DNA of 6,687 bases from an uncultured Clostridia bacterium (GTDB lineage: Bacteria > Bacillota_A > Clostridia > Oscillospirales > Oscillospiraceae), in NCBI GenBank assembly GCA_946408145.1, contig CAMJQX010000087.1, forward strand, positions 1-6,687, read 5' to 3'. The notes beneath the pieces were generated by a model. It was not told where the DNA came from. It searched no databases and saw nothing but the letters and a program-made list of their open reading frames with translations. Within the stretch, counting starts at the first letter, position 1, and the number at the start of each line of letters is the position of its first letter. Positions 1 through 6,379 of this stretch are shown here, piece after piece. The translations under genes and the position numbers were made by a program.

Positions 1-65
1 CGTACCTGCGCGAGCACGCCGAGCGCGGCTTTGCCACGCTGGATTACTGGAAGAAGGTACGATAG
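1..65 (+). CDS. C-terminal end of an unidentified upstream protein (partial)
   Basis: Reading from base 3, the frame is open to a TAG at 63-65 and encodes a short tail of 20 residues, YLREHAERGFATLDYWKKVR. The codons are GC-rich like those of the genes downstream, and the stop lies only five bases before the palindromic repeat, which fits a genuine gene end. Twenty residues are too few to assign a family. In some Clostridia a U32-family peptidase precedes mutS2, so that is one possibility from gene order alone, but nothing in the visible residues supports it. The gene is cut only by the window edge, not visibly broken. Confidence 0.6.
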   Translation, partial: YLREHAERGFATLDYWKKVR

Positions 66-70
66 ACAAC

Positions 71-209
71 GCCTCCCCTGTGCAGGGGGAGCGGCCCCGA
101 AGGGGCGGGGGGGTGGCTCAGATCGAAACGGCGCCTCGAAATAACAGAGCAGATGACCGGCGCAACCCCTCAGTCGCTGGCGCGACAGCTCCCCTTGCAC
201 AGGGGAGCC
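71..209. repeat. Palindromic GC-rich intergenic repeat element (MITE/REP-like)
   Basis: The two ends (71-92 and 188-209) are inverted copies of each other, matching at 20 of 22 bases. Each end also folds on itself: CTCCCC at 73-78 pairs with GGGGAG at 86-91, and CTCCCC at 189-194 pairs with GGGGAG at 202-207. Inside each lies a second hairpin: GCCCC-GAA-GGGGC at 94-106 and GTCGC-TGGC-GCGAC at 173-186. Further in, GGGGGTGG (left) faces CAACCCCT (right). This nested architecture resembles short non-coding palindromic repeats I recall from intergenic regions of Oscillospirales genomes; that comparison is from memory. No transposase and no obvious target-site duplication is seen. The element fills nearly all the space between the upstream stop and the mutS2 ribosome binding site, so it should be transcribed into the mutS2 leader if transcription comes from upstream. 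Only one copy is in the window. Confidence 0.8.
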
Positions 210-227
210 AAAGCGGAAAGGATAGAA

Positions 228-2603
228 ATGAGTTTTTTTGAAAAATCGCTGAATACCCTTGAACTGCCGGCGGTGTTGGAGATGCTGGCCGCGCAGGCGG
301 TAGGGGAGGCGGCTAAGGAGCGCGCGCTGGCGCTCGCACCCGCGACGGATCGTTTTGAGGTCGGCCGCCGTCTGGAGGAGACCAGCGCCGCCAAGACCAT
401 GATGACCGTGCGCGGCAGCCCCTCCTTTTCCGGCGTCAAGGATGTGCGCGCCTCTCTGGCCCGCGCGGATCTCGGCGGCGCGCTCAACACGCGCGAGCTG
501 CTGGATATCGCGCGGGTACTGCAGTGCGCGCGGCTCGTGCGTGGCTACATCGGGGACGACAAAGTCGGCAAGACTGCGATCGACGCGCTGTTCTACGCCC
601 TGCGCGCCAACAAATTCCTGGAGGAAAAGATCAACACCTCCATCGTCGGCGAGGACGAGATCGCCGACGGGGCCTCGCCGGAGCTGGCGACGATCCGGCG
701 CCAGATGCGCGCCGCTGCCGCCCGCGCCAGAGAGGCGCTGCAGAAGATCCTCTCCTCGCCCTCCTATGCCAAGGCCCTGCAGGAGCCGATCATCACCATG
801 CGCTCCGACCGCTATGTGGTGCCCGTGCGGGCCGACCACAAGGGCGCGGTGCCCGGCCTCGTGCACGATATCTCCGCCACCGGGCAGACCCTTTTCGTGG
901 AGCCGATGGCTGCGGTCAAGGCCAACAACGAGCTGCGTGAGCTCGCGGCCAAGGAGAAGCTTGAGATCGAGCGCATCCTGGCCGAGCTCTCGGCCGATTG
1001 CGCCGAGCACCGACAGGATATCGATTCGGACTTCGAGATGCTGACCCGGCTGGATCTGATCTTCGCCAAGGCCAAGCTCAGCTATAAGCTGGACTGTCAG
1101 GCCGCCTCGATGGAGGAAAAAGGCATCCTGCTGCGCCGCGCGCGGCATCCGCTGCTCGATCAGGCCAGAGCCGTGCCCATCGACGTGGAGCTCGGCGAGA
1201 GCTTTGACACGCTTGTCATCACCGGCCCCAATACCGGCGGCAAGACGGTCTCGCTCAAGACCATCGGCCTTCTCGCCGCGATGAACCAGTGCGGCCTGCA
1301 CATCCCCGCCGCCGACGGCAGCAATCTGCCCGTGTTCAGCCATATCCTCGCCGACATCGGCGACGAGCAGTCCATCGAGCAGAGCCTGTCCACCTTCTCG
1401 GCGCACATGACCAACATCGTGAACATCCTCGACGAGTGCGACGACAGCTCCCTGCTCCTCTTTGACGAGCTCGGCGCGGGCACGGACCCCACCGAGGGCG
1501 CGGCGCTCGCGATCTCGATCATCGAATACGCCCGCAAATGCGGCTCGATGATCGCCGCGACGACGCACTACGCTGAGCTGAAGGTCTACGCGACCAACGA
1601 GCCTGGCGTGCAGAACGCCTCCTGCGAGTTCGACGTGGAGACCCTGCGGCCCACCTATCGGCTGCTGGTCGGTATCCCCGGCAAATCCAACGCCTTTGCG
1701 ATCTCCCGGCGCCTCGGCCTGAGCGAGAGCGTCATAGAGGATGCCAGAGGCCGCGTCGGCACCGAGAGCGCGAGCTTTGAGGCCACGATCGAGAAGCTGG
1801 AGCAGACCCGCGCGCTGCTGGAGAAGGAGAGGACCGAGGCCGCCGTCAAACTGCGGCAGGCGGAGGAGAACGCCAGAAAGTCCGCCGCCCTGCGCACGGA
1901 GCTGGAGTCCAAGCTCGAGAAGGCCAATCAGCTCGCCCGCCGCGAGGCGGAGCGGGTACTCAACGAGGCGCGCGAGACTGCCGAGCAGACCTTCCGCGAG
2001 CTCGACGAGATGCGAAAGCACGCAAACGACGAGGAGAACGCCCAGCGCATCAACGAGGCGCGCAGCGAGCTCCGCCGCCGCCTCAACCAGTCGAAGGACG
2101 CGCTGAGGAGTCAGGATCTCCCGGCGCCCGCGGAGGATCAGCAGTCCTCGCGGTCCGTCAGGCCCGGCGACACGGTGCAGATCAAATCCATGGGCATGAA
2201 GGCGGAGGTCGTCTCCGTCTCCCCGGACAGGGTGCTGTCGCTGCGGGCCGGCATCATGAACGTGACCGCGCGGGAGGACGAGGTGCTGCTGCTCGAAAAC
2301 GAGTCCGTCAAGCCTAAGAAAGCGCCCGCGGCCGCCTCGGCCACGCTGCGCAGCGCGGGCCTCGCGCAGGAGATCGACCTGCGCGGCATGGAGGCCATCG
2401 AGGCCGTCCTTGCCGCGGAGCGCTACCTGGATTCCGCCGTCATGGCGCGGCTCAAAACCGTCACGATCATCCACGGGAAGGGCACCGGCGCCCTGCGCAG
2501 CGCCATTCAGGATATGCTGCGGCACAACAAGAGTGTCAAATCCTTCCGCCTGGGCCGATTCGGCGAAGGTGAGACGGGCGTGACTATTGTCGAACTGAAA
2601 TAA
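228..2603 (+). CDS. mutS2: MutS2 family ATPase with C-terminal Smr endonuclease domain
   Basis: A 791-residue protein, close to the usual length of about 785. The N-terminal MutS-like core is followed by the ABC-type ATPase: Walker A GPNTGGKT at 333-340, signature-like SLSTFS at 386-391, and Walker B LLLFDELGAGTDP with D413/E414. A charged helical coiled coil occupies about 512-630. A small KOW-like beta segment begins near 644 (VRPGDTVQI), and the Smr domain carries IDLRG at 716-720 and HGKGTGALR at 749-757. All key motifs are intact. The family acts as a dimer. It was first linked to suppression of homologous recombination, and in Bacillus it recognises collided ribosomes; it is not the mismatch-repair MutS. 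The start is ATG 228, preceded by AAAGGA at 217-222 with a 5-nt gap, and the protein then begins MSFFEKSLNTLE as expected. An upstream in-frame ATG at 153 would add 25 residues encoded by the palindromic repeat and is rejected. No clear terminator follows the stop. Confidence 0.96.
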   Translation: MSFFEKSLNTLELPAVLEMLAAQAVGEAAKERALALAPATDRFEVGRRLEETSAAKTMMTVRGSPSFSGVKDVRASLARADLGGALNTRELLDIARVLQCARLVRGYIGDDKVGKTAIDALFYALRANKFLEEKINTSIVGEDEIADGASPELATIRRQMRAAAARAREALQKILSSPSYAKALQEPIITMRSDRYVVPVRADHKGAVPGLVHDISATGQTLFVEPMAAVKANNELRELAAKEKLEIERILAELSADCAEHRQDIDSDFEMLTRLDLIFAKAKLSYKLDCQAASMEEKGILLRRARHPLLDQARAVPIDVELGESFDTLVITGPNTGGKTVSLKTIGLLAAMNQCGLHIPAADGSNLPVFSHILADIGDEQSIEQSLSTFSAHMTNIVNILDECDDSSLLLFDELGAGTDPTEGAALAISIIEYARKCGSMIAATTHYAELKVYATNEPGVQNASCEFDVETLRPTYRLLVGIPGKSNAFAISRRLGLSESVIEDARGRVGTESASFEATIEKLEQTRALLEKERTEAAVKLRQAEENARKSAALRTELESKLEKANQLARREAERVLNEARETAEQTFRELDEMRKHANDEENAQRINEARSELRRRLNQSKDALRSQDLPAPAEDQQSSRSVRPGDTVQIKSMGMKAEVVSVSPDRVLSLRAGIMNVTAREDEVLLLENESVKPKKAPAAASATLRSAGLAQEIDLRGMEAIEAVLAAERYLDSAVMARLKTVTIIHGKGTGALRSAIQDMLRHNKSVKSFRLGRFGEGETGVTIVELK

Positions 2604-2660
2604 AAAGAAAGCGGCTTTGTGCGGAATCATAGTGAAAACAACGAAAGAAAGGGCAGACGG

Positions 2661-2689
2661 TTGACGATTGACGGGAAATTTGATACAGT
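2661..2689 (+). promoter_or_regulatory. Probable sigma-A promoter of ptsH (extended -10)
   Basis: TTGACG at 2661-2666 matches five of six bases of the -35 consensus. After a 17-bp spacer comes TACAGT at 2684-2689 (four of six for the -10), preceded by TG at 2681-2682, which makes an extended -10. The surrounding stretch 2604-2737 is clearly more AT-rich than the flanking genes. A second TTGACG at 2668-2673 arises from a 7-bp tandem repeat but has no good -10 at proper spacing; TATGCT at 2689-2694 is only 15 bp away. Transcription would start near 2696, leaving a leader of about 40 nt. No catabolite-responsive (cre) site is convincing here. Confidence 0.65.
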
Positions 2690-2723
2690 ATGCTTGCTTT
2701 GGAAGAAGCACATGTATAAGTTT

Positions 2724-2729
2724 AAGGAG
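2724..2729 (+). promoter_or_regulatory. Ribosome binding site deciding the ptsH start
   Basis: AAGGAG lies 8 nt upstream of ATG 2738. An in-frame GTG at 2729 overlaps the last G of this site, so it cannot be the start used with it. Initiation at 2738 also places the catalytic histidine and regulatory serine at their canonical positions 15 and 46. Confidence 0.85.
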
Positions 2730-2737
2730 TGGCGAGT

Positions 2738-3001
2738 ATGATAACCAAAGAAGTAGTCATCAACAACCAGGTAGGTCTTCACGCCAGACCCGCGACTTTC
2801 TTCATTCAGAAAGCCAATGAGTTCAAGAGCAGCATCTGGGTCGAGAAGGAAGAGAGACGTGTCAATGCCAAGTCCCTGCTGGGCGTCCTGTCCCTGGGCA
2901 TCGTGAAGGGCACCGCGATCACCATCATCGCTGACGGTGCGGACGAGGAAGAGGCCATTGCCACCCTGTCCGAGCTGATCGATTCCGACTTCTCCGAGTA
3001 A
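2738..3001 (+). CDS. ptsH: HPr family phosphocarrier protein
   Basis: An 87-residue cytosolic protein, the normal HPr length. The active-site signature GLHARPA spans residues 13-19 with His15, which accepts phosphate from PEP via Enzyme I and passes it to sugar-specific EIIA proteins of the phosphotransferase system. The region around NAKSLLGVLSLG carries Ser46, the site phosphorylated by HPr kinase in low-GC Gram-positives and their relatives; HPr-Ser-P is the CcpA co-effector for catabolite repression. Having both residues distinguishes it from Crh, which lacks His15. The C-terminus is acidic (ELIDSDFSE). The gene has its own promoter upstream and an intrinsic terminator just downstream, so it appears to be transcribed alone. 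No ptsI, hprK or sugar permease is adjacent, so whether it serves sugar transport, regulation or both cannot be decided here. Confidence 0.95.
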   Translation: MITKEVVINNQVGLHARPATFFIQKANEFKSSIWVEKEERRVNAKSLLGVLSLGIVKGTAITIIADGADEEEAIATLSELIDSDFSE

Positions 3002-3024
3002 TATACGAAAGCTGTTTCAAACAA

Positions 3025-3052
3025 GGGCTGTGCGAACGCACAGCCCTGTTTT
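3025..3052 (+). terminator. Intrinsic terminator after ptsH
   Basis: A perfect 9-bp stem, GGGCTGTGC at 3025-3033 with GCACAGCCC at 3038-3046, closes on a GAAC tetraloop. It is followed by TGTTTT at 3047-3052. It begins 23 nt after the ptsH stop. The T-tract is short and interrupted by one G, so some read-through into the transporter gene is possible, and no good promoter is visible between it and that gene. Confidence 0.85.
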
Positions 3053-3085
3053 AGTAACGCACAGATATCGTTTGGTTGTGATCGA

Positions 3086-3961
3086 ATGAGCAAAGAAAAC
3101 AAAGCCATTCTCGAAATGCTCCTGTGCGCCGCGCTCTGGAGCATCGCCGGCATCTTCATCAAGCTCCTGCCCTGGAACGGCTTCGCGGTGGCAAGCCTGC
3201 GGAGCCTGATCGCAGGGCTGTGCATCGCGCTGTATATGGCCGCGAAGCGGATCCCCTTCGCGTTCGACCGCCGCACGCTGATCGCGGGGGTCCTCGCGGG
3301 CAGCGTCTATGTGTGCTTCGCCACGGCCAACAAGCTGACCACGGCGGCCAACGCCATCGTCCTGCAGTTCACGAGCCCCGCCTTTATCGTGATCTTTACC
3401 GCGCTGCGCCGCAGAAAGGCGCCGCGCGGGGCGGATCTGGCCGTCGTGCTGACGGTGCTGGGCGGCATCGCGCTCTTCTTCTTCGACCAGCTCGGCCCCT
3501 CTACGGTGCTGGGCAATCTCGTCGCCATCCTGGCGGGGATGTTCATGGCCGGGATGTATGTGAGCGTGGGAGAGCTCGGCGCGCAGGACCGCTTCAGCGC
3601 CATCGTGATCGGTCAGGCCTTCGCTTTCCTTGTCGGCCTGCCGGCGGTGATCGTCACGCGCCCGGTTTTCAGTACGCTCAGCGTTCTGAGCATATTGGCG
3701 CTGGGCGTCTTCCAGCTCGGATTGTCGTACATCCTCTATGTGAAGGCGAGCGCGGCCTGCCCGCCGCTGGCCTGCGCGCTGCTCGGCGCGCTCGAGCCGC
3801 TGCTCAATCCCGTCTGGGTGCTGCTGTTCAACGGTGAGCGGCCCGGCCCCTTTGCGCTGATCGGCGGCGTGATCGTCATCGGCGCGGTGACGCTGTGGTG
3901 TATTTTTGGAAAGGAGCGGGACGCGGAGCATGCAAAACCGTCTTCCGGAACTGCAGGATAA
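3086..3961 (+). CDS. EamA-domain (DMT superfamily) membrane transporter
   Basis: A 291-residue, very hydrophobic protein of typical size for the ten-helix drug/metabolite transporter superfamily. Likely membrane segments lie near 8-28, 32-52, 64-82, 88-107, 117-133, 141-161, 172-190, 198-219, 225-248 and 255-275. They form two EamA repeats (about 8-133 and 141-275). Family hallmarks are TTAANAIVLQFTSP (85-98) at the end of the first repeat and LEPLLNPVWVLLFNGERPG (236-254) in the second. Such proteins usually export or exchange amino acids, nucleotides or other small metabolites in the cytoplasmic membrane; the substrate cannot be read from sequence. ATG 3086 is the only reasonable start, but it has no recognisable Shine-Dalgarno sequence. 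Expression may rely on read-through of the ptsH terminator or an unrecognised promoter. Its last 32 nt overlap the start of uvrC in another frame, suggesting co-transcription. Confidence 0.9.
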   Translation: MSKENKAILEMLLCAALWSIAGIFIKLLPWNGFAVASLRSLIAGLCIALYMAAKRIPFAFDRRTLIAGVLAGSVYVCFATANKLTTAANAIVLQFTSPAFIVIFTALRRRKAPRGADLAVVLTVLGGIALFFFDQLGPSTVLGNLVAILAGMFMAGMYVSVGELGAQDRFSAIVIGQAFAFLVGLPAVIVTRPVFSTLSVLSILALGVFQLGLSYILYVKASAACPPLACALLGALEPLLNPVWVLLFNGERPGPFALIGGVIVIGAVTLWCIFGKERDAEHAKPSSGTAG

Positions 3962-5756
3962 GGCCAACCGGCTGCCGCTGCTGCCGGGCGTGTACATCAT
4001 GCTCGACGAGCACAGCGAGGTCATCTATGTCGGCAAGGCCAAAAAACTGAAAAACCGCGTCAGCAGCTATTTCCACGGGGAGCATCTGCCCAAGGTGGCG
4101 GCCATGGTGGACAAGGTGGCGGATTTCAACGTCATCGTCGCGGGCAGCGAGTTCGAGGCGCTGGTGCTGGAAAACTCGCTCATCAAGCGCCACAAGCCGC
4201 ACTACAACATCCTCCTCAAGGACGACAAGGGCTATCCCTTCGTGCGCGTGGATCTGCGGCAGGAGTATCCGGTGCTGTCGATCAGCAGCCGCGCCGGGAA
4301 GGACGGGGCGCGCTATTTCGGCCCCTACGGCGGCCGGAGCCAGACCCGCGGCATTATCGCTACCATCTGCAAGGCTCTGCTCCTGCCCGACTGTTCGCGG
4401 AGGTTCCCGCGCGACATCGGGAAGGAGAGGCCATGCCTCAACTATCACATGGGCAGCTGCGCGGGCTGGTGCCTGCCCGACAGCAGCGCCGAGGATTACC
4501 GCGCCCGGATGCGCCAGGCCGTGCTGATCCTGGAGGGCAAGAGCGGCGAGCTGATCGAGGAGCTGCGCGGCCAGATGGAGCAGGCCGCGGAGGAGCTGCG
4601 CTTTGAGCGCGCGGCCGAGCTGCGCGACCGGCTGCGGGCGATCGAGAGCCTTGCCAACAAGCAGCGCGTCATCTCGACCGCCTTTGCCGACACGGACGCC
4701 GTGGGCTTCTGCCGCGGCGCGAGGACCTGCTTCACCGTGCTGCACTTCGTGGACGGGGATCTGGCGGGCAAAGACGTGGAGATGATGGACGAGCCGCTGG
4801 AGGACGACGGCGAGGCCGTCTCCGATCTCGTGCGGCAGTACTACACGGCGCGCCGCGGCGGCTGGCCGAAGTCCATCCTGCTCCCGGTCGAGATCGAGGA
4901 CCGCGAGGAGCTGGAGACCCTGCTCAGCGAGACCGCCGGGCGAAGGGTCTATATCGAGACGCCGAAGCGCGGCGAGCGCCTGCGTCTCATCGAGAGCGCC
5001 GCGCTCAACGCGCGCGAGGAGATCCAGCGCCGCACCACGCAGTCCCAGCGCCGCTCCAAAACGCTGGAGTGGCTGCAGAAGGCGCTGGAGCTCGAAGCCT
5101 TTCCGAGCCGCATCGAGGCCTTTGACATCTCCAACCTCGGCGACTCCGGCATCGTCGCGGCCATGACCGTGCATGTGGACGGGAAGCCCCTCAAGCGGGA
5201 TTACCGCAAGTTCCGCATCCGCGATCTGGACGGGCAGGACGATTACGCCAGCATGTACCAGGCGGTTTCCCGCCGTTTTCAGCATTTCGCGGACGGGGAT
5301 GAGAAGTTCGCGCCCCTGCCGGATCTGCTGCTCATCGACGGCGGAGAGCTGCACGCCGCGACGGCCCGGCGTGCGGCGCAGGATCTCGGCCTCAGCGTGC
5401 CGATCTTCGGCATGGTCAAGGACGACAGACACCGCACCCGCGCGCTCGTCACGCCCGACGGGCGGGAGATCGGCATCGGCGGCAATCAGGCGGTCTTCGC
5501 GCTCATCGGCAATATCCAGGAGGAGACCCACCGCAGCGCGATCACTTACCAGCGGCAGCTGCGCAGCGAGAGCTATAATTCCACGCTCGACAAAATCGAG
5601 GGCGTGGGCCCGAAGCGGCGCACGGATCTCATGAAGGCCTTCAAGTCCGTCCGCGCCGTGCGGGAGGCGAGCCTCGAGCAGCTGCGGCTCGTGGTGCCGA
5701 AGAACACCGCGCAGGCGGTCTACGACTATTTTCATCCAACGGATCCCGAAGAGTGA
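3930..5756 (+). CDS. uvrC: UvrABC excinuclease subunit C
   Basis: A 608-residue protein (E. coli UvrC has 610). In nucleotide excision repair, UvrC joins the UvrB-DNA complex and cuts the damaged strand on both sides. The N-terminal GIY-YIG nuclease shows GVY (20-22), IYVGKAKKLKNR with R43, and E81; it makes the 3' incision. Four cysteines (C155, C169, C177, C181) match the proposed iron-sulfur motif. The UVR helical domain for UvrB contact is at about 206-241. The RNase H-like nuclease making the 5' cut has D399 (FDISN), D438 (DDYASM), D470 (LIDGGE) and H534 (EETHR), all present. Helix-hairpin-helix DNA-binding motifs follow from about 554 (DKIEGVGPKRR). ATG 3930 is chosen because it gives the standard N-terminus. 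AAGGAG at 3911-3916 is 13 nt away, rather far, so coupling to the overlapping transporter gene may aid initiation. A TTG at 3906 lies upstream of that site and is unlikely. Confidence 0.97.
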   Translation: MQNRLPELQDKANRLPLLPGVYIMLDEHSEVIYVGKAKKLKNRVSSYFHGEHLPKVAAMVDKVADFNVIVAGSEFEALVLENSLIKRHKPHYNILLKDDKGYPFVRVDLRQEYPVLSISSRAGKDGARYFGPYGGRSQTRGIIATICKALLLPDCSRRFPRDIGKERPCLNYHMGSCAGWCLPDSSAEDYRARMRQAVLILEGKSGELIEELRGQMEQAAEELRFERAAELRDRLRAIESLANKQRVISTAFADTDAVGFCRGARTCFTVLHFVDGDLAGKDVEMMDEPLEDDGEAVSDLVRQYYTARRGGWPKSILLPVEIEDREELETLLSETAGRRVYIETPKRGERLRLIESAALNAREEIQRRTTQSQRRSKTLEWLQKALELEAFPSRIEAFDISNLGDSGIVAAMTVHVDGKPLKRDYRKFRIRDLDGQDDYASMYQAVSRRFQHFADGDEKFAPLPDLLLIDGGELHAATARRAAQDLGLSVPIFGMVKDDRHRTRALVTPDGREIGIGGNQAVFALIGNIQEETHRSAITYQRQLRSESYNSTLDKIEGVGPKRRTDLMKAFKSVRAVREASLEQLRLVVPKNTAQAVYDYFHPTDPEE

Positions 5757-5809
5757 AGCATGAACGATGATGGCGCCGCTGCGCGGCCATCAAAAAAGGA
5801 GGACGGCGT

Positions 5810-6379
5810 ATGCGCGTCATAACGGGCTCGGCCAGGGGCAGAAAACTGAAAACGCCGGAGAACTATGATATCCGCCCCACCACGGACAATGTGAAGGAGG
5901 CGCTGTTCAACATCCTCCAGTTCGACATCGAGGGACGACGGGTGCTCGATCTCTTCGCGGGCACCGGGCAGCTCGGCATCGAGGCGCTCAGCCGCGGCGC
6001 GGCGGAGGCCGTGTTTGTCGACGAGAGCCGCGAGAGCGTGCGCATCGTGAAGGAGAATCTGAAGGCCTGCGGTCTGAGCGCCCCGGTGTTCCAGACGAAC
6101 GCGCTGGATTTCCTGCGCTCCTGCGGTCAGTTCGACCTCATTTTTGTCGATCCGCCCTATGACGCCGGGCTCTATGAGCCGGTGCTCAGAAGCATCAACG
6201 CAATTGACATCCTGTCGGATGGTGGTATAATTGCCTGTGAAGCACGCCGCGAAACGGAGCTGCCGGAGATGACGGCACCCTACGTCCGCAGGAAGGAATA
6301 CCGTTACGGCAAGGTGAAAATCTGCATTTACGCAAAGGAAACGAAGCATGAGAATCGCGATCTGTCCGGGCAGCTTTGA
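5810..6379 (+). CDS. rsmD: 16S rRNA (guanine(966)-N(2))-methyltransferase RsmD
   Basis: A 189-residue protein of normal family length (about 180-200). It uses S-adenosylmethionine to methylate N2 of the guanine equivalent to E. coli 16S G966 in the small ribosomal subunit. The N-terminus MRVITGSARGRKL and the TTDNVKEALFNIL segment are characteristic. The Rossmann-fold SAM-binding motif is VLDLFAGTGQLG (45-56), and the N6/N2-type catalytic motif is DPPY (114-117). The ATG at 5810 has a strong AAGGAGG at 5796-5802 with a 7-nt gap. The gene begins 53 nt after the uvrC stop and its last 32 nt overlap coaD, a conserved pairing in many bacteria. No motif is missing. Confidence 0.95.
   Translation: MRVITGSARGRKLKTPENYDIRPTTDNVKEALFNILQFDIEGRRVLDLFAGTGQLGIEALSRGAAEAVFVDESRESVRIVKENLKACGLSAPVFQTNALDFLRSCGQFDLIFVDPPYDAGLYEPVLRSINAIDILSDGGIIACEARRETELPEMTAPYVRRKEYRYGKVKICIYAKETKHENRDLSGQL

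Noticed and set aside
2604..2632. Possible mutS2 terminator (AAAG-CGG-CTTT)
   Set aside because: The stem is only 4 bp and no T-tract follows, so it is not a credible terminator.
2631..2650. Possible cre (CcpA-binding) site near TGAAAACAACG upstream of ptsH
   Set aside because: The central CG and the right half of the cre consensus do not match.
3010..3044. Alternative stem between GCTGT and ACAGC that could compete with the ptsH terminator
   Set aside because: Only 5 bp against a perfect 9-bp terminator stem; far too weak to be an antiterminator.
3017..4024. A 335-codon - strand frame opposite the transporter
   Set aside because: Its product is low-complexity and rich in R, H, E, Q and D, it runs over the ptsH terminator, and the + strand gene is a clear EamA transporter.
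3876..5735. A 619-codon open frame on the - strand opposite uvrC
   Set aside because: It mirrors the fully intact uvrC, has residue content typical of GC-rich antisense shadows (many R, A, H, L) and no recognisable family or ribosome binding site.
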